Position numbers and translations under genes: made by a program. Below are positions 27,949 to 36,118 of a stretch of DNA of 64,000 nucleotides, in pieces. Within the stretch, counting starts at the first letter, position 1, and every line of letters starts with the position of its first letter. The DNA comes from Prevotella intermedia ATCC 25611 = DSM 20706. Its GTDB lineage: Bacteria > Bacteroidota > Bacteroidia > Bacteroidales > Bacteroidaceae. A model generated the notes under the pieces. The model had not been told where the DNA came from, ran no database searches, and saw nothing but the letters and a program-made list of their open reading frames with translations. Location of the stretch: NCBI RefSeq assembly GCF_001953955.1, contig NZ_CP019301.1:574501-638500 (forward strand), read 5' to 3'.

Positions 27949-29972
27949 CTATTATCCTTCTTAAATTTAGCATACGCTTCAACTATTTTTGGAAGGTCGT
28001 CTGCAAGATGCTTGATGCGTTCTCTTCGTTGTTTTACAATCTCTCGTCCATTTTCTGCAATGCTGAGCCACTTTTTAGTATGTTCAAAAAGAATCTCGGC
28101 ACCATAGTTGTCTTTTTCATAAACAGGAACGCCACGACGATCTTTTCCTACTTGCTCTGCAATGGCCATGAATACATCGTAATCTTCATTCTCGACAGAC
28201 ATAAGCCTTTCTGTGTCGGTCTTCTTTTGCAAGAATAGCAATGAAGCTTGTACTCCAACTTGTGGCAAGAATGTTTCTACAGGCAAATCAACACTTGCAA
28301 GCAGTTTGAATCGCTGGAGGATCCACAGACGTACACTTTCTGTGTTTGGGTTGCCAAGAATACCATCAGGAAGTACAATTGCCATCTTGCCACCAGGCTT
28401 CAGGAAATAGTAACAAGCTTCAATAAATAAAACTTCAGGAGCCTTGCTGTTTAGTTCATATCTTTCGGCTATCTCCTGGTCAACTTCTACCTTTGCTCCA
28501 AATGGTGGGTTGGTAAAAATCATATCGAACTTACCCTGTGCGTTATTCTCTGCTGTTTCAAAATGAAAGTCTTTGTCTGCACTATGTTTTATACTTTCAT
28601 TTACAGCTTTAGCAATAAGAGGAACATCTGGTTTGCTGCCAAAAGGGTAGTCCAAAGAATTGATATTATATATGTTTGAATGACCGTCACCTGCCATAAC
28701 CATATTCATTCGTGCTGCTTTCTTCAAGTCTGGGTCGAAGTCAAAACCGAATATCATCTTTTCAGCATACTCACGAACAGCATCATTAACTTCTGGAGAG
28801 TTGTATCTTGCTTCAAGACGCACATCATCAAGGTCAGGATAAAGGTTCTTTGCTATTTTTCGGCGTACATGGTCGAGCACCATCACGAGGAATCCTCCAG
28901 AACCACATGCAGGGTCGAGCACACGACAATTCTGGTCTGGGTCAAGCATCTCAACCATGCACTTGATAATATTACGTGGAGTAAAGAACTGACCTGCCTC
29001 TTGCTTTAGGGTGTTACTAACAATTGTCTCGTATGCAGTACCCTTAACATCGACAGTTGCATCAAGAAAAGAGTATTTTGCAAGTTCTGCTGCAACAAAG
29101 GCAAGTCCACGGTTAGATAGCATAATCTGTTCATTGCCATCAAACACATCCTTGAATATATTGCTTTCCTTCAAGTCTTCAAAAAGTCCCTTGATGCGTT
29201 CTGCAACAGCAGCTTGTCCTTTTTCTGTGTTTTGCTCTTTTACACCCACCCAGAATCGGCGACGATAACTGATACCTTGCTTGGCATCAGAGAAACGACG
29301 CTTTTCATCATAGAGCTTGCAGAAAATAAGGTTGAGGAGTTCCCAGAAAGCGGTCTTCTTCATGCCCTCATTTCCATAAATGTAATCATGGCAACGCTTA
29401 AATGTCTTTACCAAAGACTCGTTGGCAGGTTTACGAGGCATGGCACGTTCACCTTGAGCTTCGAGATCTTCAATAGTCTGTCCTTCTGCAGGGAAATCAG
29501 AAATAGCCTCGCAAGTTACCTGACCAAAGTCATCCTCGTATGAATACACATACTGGAGGTCTTCGCCATTTGTCCAGCAAGCAAAATCACAATCGGTAGA
29601 GCCGAGAATACCTTCGGTTGTTGCTTCAACGCCAGCTCTCTTGTCGGTAGGCTTCACCTTGGCATCTTTAGCTACAATAATGAAACGGATAAGTTCATCT
29701 GAGTCATGAGCATGACCAGCATTAAAGATTGCCAAATCAACTTTCTGAGTCTTTGACTTATCTTCATTTGCGTCTTCATACTTAACCTTGAAGTCTCGTT
29801 CCATATCCTCTAGAGCGAAGCCATACTCTTCGGTCATCATTGCAATCATAGACTGTAGGGTCATTTCTTTCACTGTGGCCTTCACCACACGATTTGTCAA
29901 AGAACAAACCATCTCCTTCTCCGCCAGTACTCTCTCGTTCTGAGAAGCTGCTGCATTGGATTCCTGTACCAT
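27945..29972 (-). CDS. N6-adenine DNA methyltransferase (HsdM-like), MAD2-like
   Basis: 675 residues. The methyltransferase core shows motif I VLDPACGSGGFLVMVLDHVRR near 347-367 and catalytic motif IV MIFTNPPFGAKV near 482-493, which define a gamma-type N6-adenine enzyme. The N-terminal 140 residues look like a degenerate HsdR-type nuclease domain: VDLAIFNAG followed by IIVAKDAKVKPTDKRAG, where the usual acidic residue of the E-x-K motif is Val. It presumably marks host DNA as self for the operon's effector parts. It starts 14 bp after the HTH gene stop. Confidence 0.9.
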   Translation of the reverse strand: MVQESNAAASQNERVLAEKEMVCSLTNRVVKATVKEMTLQSMIAMMTEEYGFALEDMERDFKVKYEDANEDKSKTQKVDLAIFNAGHAHDSDELIRFIIVAKDAKVKPTDKRAGVEATTEGILGSTDCDFACWTNGEDLQYVYSYEDDFGQVTCEAISDFPAEGQTIEDLEAQGERAMPRKPANESLVKTFKRCHDYIYGNEGMKKTAFWELLNLIFCKLYDEKRRFSDAKQGISYRRRFWVGVKEQNTEKGQAAVAERIKGLFEDLKESNIFKDVFDGNEQIMLSNRGLAFVAAELAKYSFLDATVDVKGTAYETIVSNTLKQEAGQFFTPRNIIKCMVEMLDPDQNCRVLDPACGSGGFLVMVLDHVRRKIAKNLYPDLDDVRLEARYNSPEVNDAVREYAEKMIFGFDFDPDLKKAARMNMVMAGDGHSNIYNINSLDYPFGSKPDVPLIAKAVNESIKHSADKDFHFETAENNAQGKFDMIFTNPPFGAKVEVDQEIAERYELNSKAPEVLFIEACYYFLKPGGKMAIVLPDGILGNPNTESVRLWILQRFKLLASVDLPVETFLPQVGVQASLLFLQKKTDTERLMSVENEDYDVFMAIAEQVGKDRRGVPVYEKDNYGAEILFEHTKKWLSIAENGREIVKQRRERIKHLADDLPKIVEAYAKFKKDNR

Positions 29973-29986
29973 AAACGTTGTTAAAT

Positions 29987-30217
29987 TTACTTTCGGTAGA
30001 TTACTATATTCTCTTCCCGTGTGGGAGTAAGCAACTCCCTTATGTCAATTTCTAAGCACTCCGCAATTTGATATAGTGTCTCAATCCCAGGCTGTGCGAT
30101 GTTCGTACACCACTTGCTCACTGTTGCAGGGTCTTTTCCTAATTGCTCTGCCAACCACTTGTTGGTTTTCTTTTTCTCTGCCAGAACAACTTTCAGTCGG
30201 TTGAAATTCTTATCCAT
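29987..30217 (-). CDS. XRE-type HTH regulator at the head of the defence operon (MAD1-like)
   Basis: A 76-residue single-domain Cro/C1 protein, MDKNFNRLKVVLAEKKKTNKWL, with the recognition part AEQLGKDPATVSKWCTNIAQPGIETLYQIAECLEIDIRELL. It is the first gene of the nine-gene operon, 14 bp before the methyltransferase, and probably controls operon expression through the palindromes at 30245-30290. MADS operons start with an HTH gene (MAD1), which agrees with this position. Confidence 0.88.
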   Translation of the reverse strand: MDKNFNRLKVVLAEKKKTNKWLAEQLGKDPATVSKWCTNIAQPGIETLYQIAECLEIDIRELLTPTREENIVIYRK

Positions 30218-30244
30218 GATTACTTATATTTGATGCTTATATTC

Positions 30245-30290
30245 TATATAATTATATAATGCAGATAGGCGTATTATATTGCCCTATACT
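30245..30290 (-). promoter_or_regulatory. Palindromic operator/promoter region of the defence operon
   Basis: TATATAATTATATA (30245-30258) is a perfect 14-bp palindrome 28 bp upstream of the regulator start. Next to it ATAGGC (30265) and GCCCTAT (30281) form an imperfect inverted repeat around GTATTATATT. On the minus strand the segment TATAATACG lies between them. These are plausible sites for the HTH protein. The rest of 30291-30900 is A/T-rich and gene-free, with a small GCAAAATT tandem at 30583-30600. Confidence 0.5.
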
Positions 30291-30909
30291 TGCAATTTTA
30301 ATTGCGTTTTGTGCAAATTTAGTGATTTTGTCAGCAATAACAAATTGCTTTGTTCGCTTTTTTTATAGTCTTTTATGGCGTTTATGTTGATAAAATAGCA
30401 GTATTGCTCATTGAAAAATGAATTCTGGTATTTTTAGCATAGCATTTGCAACACCTATTTATGTATAGCAAATAAAAGAAAATATTCCGCAAACAACGAT
30501 AGTAGAGCTATGGTGGAGAGCCACTGGTTGATGTGAGTTCAACGGCTGTCAAAAGCTTTTATATAAACATTGAGTTACACTGCAAAATTGCAAAATTGCA
30601 ACTTTCCAAATATAGTTCATATTATTGCTATGCTCTTTCTTCTGTCCCATTAGATAATTGTATATCTCAATATTAGTTACAAAGATATGAACTTATAATG
30701 AATAAAACGAAGAAAAACGGAACTTTCACGCTACAGGAAATAATTTTTTAGTGAGAGGAAGCCATAAGGAATCTCTTAAACAATCAATGATGATTGAAAA
30801 CAACGTGCGTTTATCCGAACACATTCCACTTTTTGAATATATATTTAGCGTTTTTGATAGTCGCTGATATCCTCGCATTTCCTTATACTTCCCGCTATCT
30901 CTCTGCCTC

Positions 30910-30940
30910 TTGGAAGAGTATTAAAAGCCCTCTACTTTTG
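30910..30940 (+). promoter_or_regulatory. Promoter of the replication/mobilization operon
   Basis: TTG (30910-30912), 20 bp, then TACTTTTG (30933-30940), matching the Bacteroidales TTTG...TAnnTTTG promoter. It is 67 bp upstream of the DUF3853 start. Confidence 0.65.
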
Positions 30941-31006
30941 CATCGTCAGACCTGACTGAATGCCCTATGCGCAAGGGCGAGTTATTCATTTCAAAACAAT
31001 TGGATT

Positions 31007-31315
31007 ATGACGATAAACGAATTACTGGACAAGCCTGTTTGGCAGATGACTGGTGAAGAATTACTTTTCCTTGCACAACACGGTAATATATCCACGAGCA
31101 GGGAATCAACAAAGGCTTCTTCCTCCAAAGAAGAAAAGCGATATGTTTACGGGTTGGCTGGCATTGCACGCCTCTTCGGGTGTAGTTTGCCTACAGCTAA
31201 CCGCATAAAGCAGAGTGGTAAAATCAATCGTGCCATTACACAAATCGGTCGTAAGATTATTGTTGATGCAGACCTTGCACTCGAACTGGCAGGACGAAAG
31301 ACAGGAGGACGATGA
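31007..31315 (+). CDS. DUF3853 family protein
   Basis: A 102-residue protein of the DUF3853 family, small HTH-like proteins found before helicase genes of Bacteroidales mobilizable elements. The start MTINELLDKPVWQMTGEELLFLAQHG is typical. A winged-helix segment follows (YGLAGIARLFGCSLPTANRIKQSGKINRAITQIGRKIIVDADLAL). It overlaps the next gene by 4 bp (ATGA), so both are translated together. It is probably an accessory factor or regulator of the element's replication. Confidence 0.85.
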   Translation: MTINELLDKPVWQMTGEELLFLAQHGNISTSRESTKASSSKEEKRYVYGLAGIARLFGCSLPTANRIKQSGKINRAITQIGRKIIVDADLALELAGRKTGGR

Positions 31316-32364
31316 TGAATACAACTGATTATGAAAACATTTGGCGAAAGTCGCTCATTCATGTAACGGACGAGTTCTCGCTTCCGCCCGTTGTGCTGCA
31401 AGCAGGCGAAGCCATCATCGGCACGTTGGGCAATTTCAGTGTATCGACAGGTAAGGCGAAAGCTAAGAAGACTTTCAATGTGAGTGCCATCGTTGCAGCA
31501 GCCCTTGTCAATGGGCAGGTGCTGGAATATCAGGCATCATTTCCTGAAAGTAAACGCACTATACTTTACTTTGACACGGAACAAAGTCCTTATCATTGTC
31601 AACTTGTGATGCAACGTATTTTGAAATTGGCAAAACTACCGATAGACAAGGAACCGCAGAATTTAAAGTTCAGTCATCTTAGGGCCATTGCTGACCCTAA
31701 CGAACGCAGAGAAATCATTCGCTATGCCATCTACAATACGCCCAACGTGGGTTTGGTAGTCATTGATGGTATTCGTGATTTGATGCTCGACATCAATAAC
31801 TCTACGGAAGCAACCAAGTTGGTAGGTGATCTAATGCAGTGGACAAGTGAACAGAATATCCATATTCAGACCGTGTTTCACCTCAACAAGGGCGACGACA
31901 ACGCACGAGGACATATTGGTACGGAACTCAACAACAAGGCTGAAACAGTTCTTCAAATCACAAAGGACAACACTATGCCTGAACGCAGTATTGTTGCACC
32001 TTCCATCATTCGTTCCAAACCCTTTGACAAATTCGCTTTTCGGCTCAAGGAAATGGAAGATGAGGTGTGTGTTCCCGAAATCGATTCTACCTACACGGAC
32101 AACGAGCGCAAGTCCCACCCATATTCCTACCACGAACTAAGCGACACGGAGCATCGAAATGCATTGGCACAAGCCTTCTCTTCGCGCGAAGTCTTGCCAT
32201 ATGGCGAACTCATCGCAGCACTTCAAAAGGCTTATGCTAAGGTAGTTGGACAATCCTATGGGCAAACCAAACTCAAAGAACTCTTGCAATTTCTGCTCAA
32301 CAAAGGCATGGTGGTCAAGGAAGAACGAGGAAAATATCGGCTCAACAAAGATTATCTGCCCTAA
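31312..32364 (+). CDS. RepA-like helicase/ATPase (AAA_25 type), 350 aa
   Basis: A hexameric-helicase-type ATPase of mobilizable elements. The P-loop reads STGKAKAKKTF near residues 43-53, a K-rich variant rather than GxxGxGK[ST]. ILYFDTEQSPYHCQ follows near 85, Walker B VGLVVIDGIRDLML near 147-158 and TVFHLNKGDDNARGHIGTELNNKA near 185-208, as in RepA-like helicases. A C-terminal winged-helix-type region ends FLLNKGMVVKEERGKYRLNKD. It would unwind DNA at the element's origin. The start could also be the next ATG one codon later. It is followed by a 180-bp gap with origin-like boxes and then the primase. Confidence 0.87.
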   Translation: MMNTTDYENIWRKSLIHVTDEFSLPPVVLQAGEAIIGTLGNFSVSTGKAKAKKTFNVSAIVAAALVNGQVLEYQASFPESKRTILYFDTEQSPYHCQLVMQRILKLAKLPIDKEPQNLKFSHLRAIADPNERREIIRYAIYNTPNVGLVVIDGIRDLMLDINNSTEATKLVGDLMQWTSEQNIHIQTVFHLNKGDDNARGHIGTELNNKAETVLQITKDNTMPERSIVAPSIIRSKPFDKFAFRLKEMEDEVCVPEIDSTYTDNERKSHPYSYHELSDTEHRNALAQAFSSREVLPYGELIAALQKAYAKVVGQSYGQTKLKELLQFLLNKGMVVKEERGKYRLNKDYLP

Positions 32365-32370
32365 AACCAT

Positions 32371-32475
32371 TGGTCGGTCGGACACAGGCTATATATACCT
32401 GAACTAATCCGACCAAAGAGAAACAAACTTGGTCGGACGTGAAGGTGTGCCTATAGTGCACGACTGTCCGACCAA
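32371..32475. repeat. Four GGTCGG boxes in two inverted pairs (origin-like)
   Basis: The boxes TTGGTCGG (32370), TCCGACCAA (32408), TTGGTCGGAC (32429) and GTCCGACCAA (32466) lie in alternating orientation within 106 bp. The last two are a perfect 10-bp inverted repeat. They fill the only intergenic gap between helicase and primase genes, a natural place for a replication origin. Confidence 0.7.
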
Positions 32476-32546
32476 TCCTAAACCCTTCAGTCTCCAAAAG
32501 AAAAAGGCTGAGAGTTATTCTTTTCAAACTTCAAAACAAAATCACA

Positions 32547-33437
32547 ATGGAAATACAAAATATCAAGCAAATCTCTATCACAGATTATTTGCAGCAACAG
32601 GGTTATTCACCTGCACGAGTACAAGGTATTCACTTTTGGTACTGCTCTCCGCTGCGCAAAGAAAGTACACCATCATTCAAGGTTAACACAGAGCGCAACC
32701 AATGGTATGACTTTGGAACTGGCGAACATGGAGATATTATTGACCTTGTGCGTGCTTTACAGCATTGTACCATGAACGAAGCCATTGAATTTCTAACCGG
32801 TTCAAAACAAATAGTGCAACAAGATTTTTCTTTTGGCGGTGGAAGAAAAATCTCCAAGCACAAATTAGAAATCATATCTGTGCAATCACTTACCAATCCT
32901 CATTTGTTACGTTACATCGCAGAGCGAGGAATACCTATCAGTATCGCTAATAGATTCTGCTCTGAAGTTCATTACAATAATACTAATCGGACATACTATG
33001 CCATTGGGTTTGCAAACGATGCTGGAGGATGGGAAATTCGTAGTCCTTATTTCAAAGGCTGCATTGCTCCAAAAGCGATTACAACTATTAGTAAAGGCAC
33101 AGACGTTTTACAAATCTTTGAAGGGTTTATGGATTTTCTTTCGTGGCAAACGCTAAATCCTCCTTCAACTTGCGACACCATAGTTCTTAATTCTCTGGCT
33201 CTTTTGCCACGCATTCAAGAGAAGATAAAAGGCTACAAACAAGTTGAAAGTTTTCTGGACAATGATGAAGCAGGACGAAAATCGTTTGAATTTTTAAAGC
33301 AGTTTTACCCATCTGTCATAGATGGATCTGTTCGCTATCAAACTCACAAAGACCTCAACGAATGGCTTGTTTTTCAGTCCAAAGTGCAAGAAAGTCAACC
33401 TTCGTTACCGACTACGAAGCGTGGCATCAGAAGATAG
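32547..33437 (+). CDS. CHC2/Toprim-type DNA primase, 296 aa
   Basis: The N-terminus has the compact primase zinc-finger-type fold (ISITDYLQQQGYSPARVQGIHFWYCSPLRKESTPSFKVN, then WYDFGTGEHGDIIDLVRAL) with few metal ligands left. The Toprim part shows LQIFEGFMDFLSW near 190 and the Asp-x-Asp motif SFLDNDEAGRKS near 237. Such primases initiate synthesis on the single strand delivered by mobilization. It belongs with the helicase upstream and the relaxase downstream. The end of the gene is followed directly by the oriT-like hairpin. Confidence 0.87.
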   Translation: MEIQNIKQISITDYLQQQGYSPARVQGIHFWYCSPLRKESTPSFKVNTERNQWYDFGTGEHGDIIDLVRALQHCTMNEAIEFLTGSKQIVQQDFSFGGGRKISKHKLEIISVQSLTNPHLLRYIAERGIPISIANRFCSEVHYNNTNRTYYAIGFANDAGGWEIRSPYFKGCIAPKAITTISKGTDVLQIFEGFMDFLSWQTLNPPSTCDTIVLNSLALLPRIQEKIKGYKQVESFLDNDEAGRKSFEFLKQFYPSVIDGSVRYQTHKDLNEWLVFQSKVQESQPSLPTTKRGIRR

Positions 33438-33446
33438 TGTTTATCC

Positions 33447-33507
33447 GGGAAGCAAGTTTGTGTTTTGAGTATCTCAAAACCTACTTGCTCCCACCTTTGG
33501 GAGGTAA
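33447..33507 (+). other. Nested hairpins upstream of mobC, candidate oriT
   Basis: GGGA-GCAAGT-GTTTTGAG (33447-33469) pairs with CTCAAAAC-ACTTGC-TCCC (33473-33492), giving a three-step stem of 18 bp. A smaller CCC/GGG hairpin follows at 33490-33503. The site lies just before the mobC-relaxase pair, the usual location of oriT in MobC/relaxase elements. The nick site cannot be assigned by eye. Confidence 0.5.
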
Positions 33508-33538
33508 AAATCCCGTTGGTCTCATCAAAAAATAAAAA

Positions 33539-33886
33539 ATGGAACAGAAGAATAAAGGTGGGCGACCCACCAAGACATTATCAGAGAAACGGAAATATCA
33601 AGTGCTTCTTCGGCTTAATACAATGGAGTACTACACCTTATTGGGAAAAGCACGTGAAGCCTCAATTCCTCGAACAGAGTTTTTACGGCTGCTCATTACA
33701 AATGCAGAAGTAAAGAGCCGAATCAAGGCAGAGGAAATGCAACTCATCCGTACAGTTTCTGGCATGGCTAACAATCTTAACCAAATTGCCCATCGACTCA
33801 ATGCTTTCGGCATCTCTGCACTCAATGAAGAATTGAATGCACTGAAACAACTTATTCATGAACTTATGAGACGATTGAAGCCATGA
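33539..33886 (+). CDS. MobC-like relaxosome protein
   Basis: A 115-residue basic protein with a ribbon-helix-helix-like N-terminus (EQKNKGGRPTKTLSEKRKYQVLLRLNTMEYYTLLGKAREASIPRTEFLRLLI). The bacterial mobilization MobC core follows (LIRTVSGMANNLNQIAHRLNAFGISALNEELNALKQLIHELM). MobC proteins bind oriT and help the relaxase open the DNA. It overlaps the relaxase gene by 4 bp (ATGA) and follows the oriT-like hairpin by about 30 bp, a canonical order. Confidence 0.9.
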   Translation: MEQKNKGGRPTKTLSEKRKYQVLLRLNTMEYYTLLGKAREASIPRTEFLRLLITNAEVKSRIKAEEMQLIRTVSGMANNLNQIAHRLNAFGISALNEELNALKQLIHELMRRLKP

Positions 33887-34809
33887 TAGCCAAGATTATT
33901 AAAGGAACAAACTTCAGCGGAGTTGTCAGTTATATGCTTAGCAAGCGTGAAGGTCAAGTCAAGGTTTTACAAGCTAATGGCGTGCGCAGTTCTTTACCAA
34001 ATGACATTGCACACGACTTCAACTTGCAAGCCTCTATGCGTCCGAATGTACATAAACCTGTTTGTCATACCATACTCTCATTCTCGGCACATGATTCAGA
34101 ACGACTGACAGATGCAACAATGGTGAAGATTGCCAACGAATATCTTCATGAAATGGGCTATGGCGACACACAGAACCTTATTGTAAGGCACAGTGACCGC
34201 CAGCATCCGCACTTGCACATTTGCATCAATCGCATCGGTAACAATGGTAAGACCATCAGCGACCACAACGAAAAGTATCGTTCAACGAAGATTTGTAGAG
34301 AACTGACTGAGCGTTATGGTCTAACCATTGGCGAAGGAAAGCAAGAGGTAAACCGATCACGATTGAGAGGTGAAGATAAATTGCAGTATGAGATATTCGA
34401 TACTATCAAGGCTGTATTACCTCAATCTCAGACTTGGAAAGATTTTGTTGCAGAATTAGAGCAACAAGGTATTACCACTCGTTTTAAAACAAAAGGTAAT
34501 ACCAATGTTGTTCAGGGTGTCATCTTTCAGAAAGACGGTTGTTGCTTCTGTGGTTCAGAGATAGACCGTTCCTGCTCTTTCTTGCGCCTCAATGCAGAGA
34601 TAGAACGAAATTCTCACAAACAAGAGCAAATTAATCTACAAAATGAGCCTATGGCACATCCTGTAGATGAAAGCAATTTTATTACCGACCTATCTGAAGC
34701 AATTAGTGAAGTGTTTTCTATGCCAACACCAAGTAATGGCGTAGATGTTGATGAACTTCGATTTCAAAAGAAACTTCGCAATAGAGCTAATCGCAAACGT
34801 AGAATTTAA
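33883..34809 (+). CDS. Relaxase/mobilization nuclease (MobA/VirD2 type), 308 aa
   Basis: The N-terminus MIAKIIKGTNFSGVVSYMLSK contains the catalytic-tyrosine region of Bacteroidales relaxases (Tyr17 is a candidate). The metal-binding motif HSDRQHPHLHICINRI is near residues 103-118, with NDHNEKYRS-like SDHNEKYRSTKICREL after it. The enzyme would nick oriT, stay attached to the 5' end and pilot the strand through a helper conjugation apparatus. The C-terminus is short and basic (RFQKKLRNRANRKRRI). At 308 residues it is near the usual length for this family. Confidence 0.9.
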   Translation: MIAKIIKGTNFSGVVSYMLSKREGQVKVLQANGVRSSLPNDIAHDFNLQASMRPNVHKPVCHTILSFSAHDSERLTDATMVKIANEYLHEMGYGDTQNLIVRHSDRQHPHLHICINRIGNNGKTISDHNEKYRSTKICRELTERYGLTIGEGKQEVNRSRLRGEDKLQYEIFDTIKAVLPQSQTWKDFVAELEQQGITTRFKTKGNTNVVQGVIFQKDGCCFCGSEIDRSCSFLRLNAEIERNSHKQEQINLQNEPMAHPVDESNFITDLSEAISEVFSMPTPSNGVDVDELRFQKKLRNRANRKRRI

Positions 34810-34830
34810 TCACATCAAATTTATATCAGT

Positions 34831-35490
34831 ATGAATAACGAAATAGCACCTGTTCTTGATATGCTCGAAGAACTTAAACAAGAATGCAAAGTCATCAGTA
34901 AGGCACAAGTAGAACTGCGCACTACTATTGCAGAACAACTATCTAATCCAAAGGGAGATAGCGCTAAAACGCATGAAGCTGTGCAAATCCATCTCTCGAA
35001 AGAAACTCGAACCAAAATCAAAGAACATCAACTTTTTGTTTTGGAGGCACTCTCGCAATCAAACAAGAAACTTGCCCCGAAGTTTGAAACCTTGCAACAG
35101 CTCATCCGTGAGCAACAAAAACCTGTAGAATATAAGAGCTACTCGCTCTTTGCAAGCGTGCAATTAGCCGAGCGTATGCTACTTTTATTGGTTTGCGGGT
35201 TGGTCATGGTGAGTTGCTGGTTCTTCGGTATGGGAGCCAACAAGCTACAAACAGCCTCCGATTACGACCTCCGCTATCGCTATCTGCGCATGCAAGGCAA
35301 AGCCACCGCTTCAGACTTTACACATCTTGACAGCATCTTTATCACGCACCGCAATTCCAAAGCCATTCAGCAGATGCAACAGAAGGTAGTCGATTATGAG
35401 CAAGCCCTGCAACGACAATCTGAGCTGTCGCTACAACAGGATAAGATAAAGCAAAAACAAAGAGAACTAAAGATGCATTTGAAGAAATAG
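34831..35490 (+). CDS. Membrane-anchored coiled-coil protein of the mobilization operon
   Basis: 219 residues: a helical N-terminal half (ILDMLEELKQECKVISKAQVELRTTIAEQL), one transmembrane segment near 113-135 (MLLLLVCGLVMVSCWFFGMGA), and a C-terminal coiled coil (IQQMQQKVVDYEQALQRQSELSLQQDKIKQKQREL). Small proteins of this layout follow the relaxase in many Bacteroidales mobilizable elements. It may link the relaxosome to the membrane or to a helper coupling protein. I do not know a precise function. Confidence 0.75.
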   Translation: MNNEIAPVLDMLEELKQECKVISKAQVELRTTIAEQLSNPKGDSAKTHEAVQIHLSKETRTKIKEHQLFVLEALSQSNKKLAPKFETLQQLIREQQKPVEYKSYSLFASVQLAERMLLLLVCGLVMVSCWFFGMGANKLQTASDYDLRYRYLRMQGKATASDFTHLDSIFITHRNSKAIQQMQQKVVDYEQALQRQSELSLQQDKIKQKQRELKMHLKK

Positions 35491-35542
35491 CAAACGTTTT
35501 AAAAAAATATTTAGTACTGTTAGAATACGCATTAACTATCAG

Positions 35543-36109
35543 TTAAACCTTATGCAACAAAGGAGCGTTACACAACTGATAATGGTCGTTAAGGACGGCA
35601 CCATTTGAAAAGGTAGTCATTCCTTGTTGCTTTGTGCCGTATGCGTCATGGGCGTGGCCAAAAAGATATAATTTGGGTTTTACTTCCAACACCTTATTTC
35701 TCAAAGATAGATTTCCCCAATGTATTCCGTTGGATTTGTCCAGTATCATCGCAGGTGGTTCGTGTGTAATAAGTACGTCTACACCATGCGGTATGATGCT
35801 CTCTTGATGATTGTATGCCAAACCAAAGAATCTTACACCCTCGATTTCACAGCCTCTGTCTTGCAAGAAATGAATATTATTGGGCAAGTCTTCTATGTTT
35901 TCAGCTTCCCATAAACATAGATCGTGATTGCCTGTGACAAAAATCTTATGACGGTAGGGTTGTTCGATTAACCAGTTCAGGAAGTTGAGTGCCTCCCCTT
36001 CTGTACCCATATCAGTAAAGTCGCCACAATGCACCAAAACATCAGCTGTTGGTAAATAGGTCAGCAGCCGATGTCGATTGTGGGTATCTGAGATTTGAAG
36101 TATTGTCAT
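35543..36109 (-). CDS. Calcineurin-like metallophosphoesterase
   Basis: A 188-residue metallophosphoesterase. All five family motifs are visible: ISDTHNR (6-12), VHCGDFTDMG (about 27-36), VTGNHDLCLWE (about 58-68), ITHEPP (about 114) and LFGHAHDAYG (about 149-158). These coordinate two metals for phosphodiester or phosphomonoester hydrolysis; the substrate cannot be told. It starts a minus-strand cluster that reads away from the integrase, downstream of an unknown gene by 9 bp. Such enzymes occur in defence cargo as nucleases or in nucleotide turnover. Confidence 0.88.
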   Translation of the reverse strand: MTILQISDTHNRHRLLTYLPTADVLVHCGDFTDMGTEGEALNFLNWLIEQPYRHKIFVTGNHDLCLWEAENIEDLPNNIHFLQDRGCEIEGVRFFGLAYNHQESIIPHGVDVLITHEPPAMILDKSNGIHWGNLSLRNKVLEVKPKLYLFGHAHDAYGTKQQGMTTFSNGAVLNDHYQLCNAPLLHKV

Positions 36110-36118
36110 ATTAGGGCG

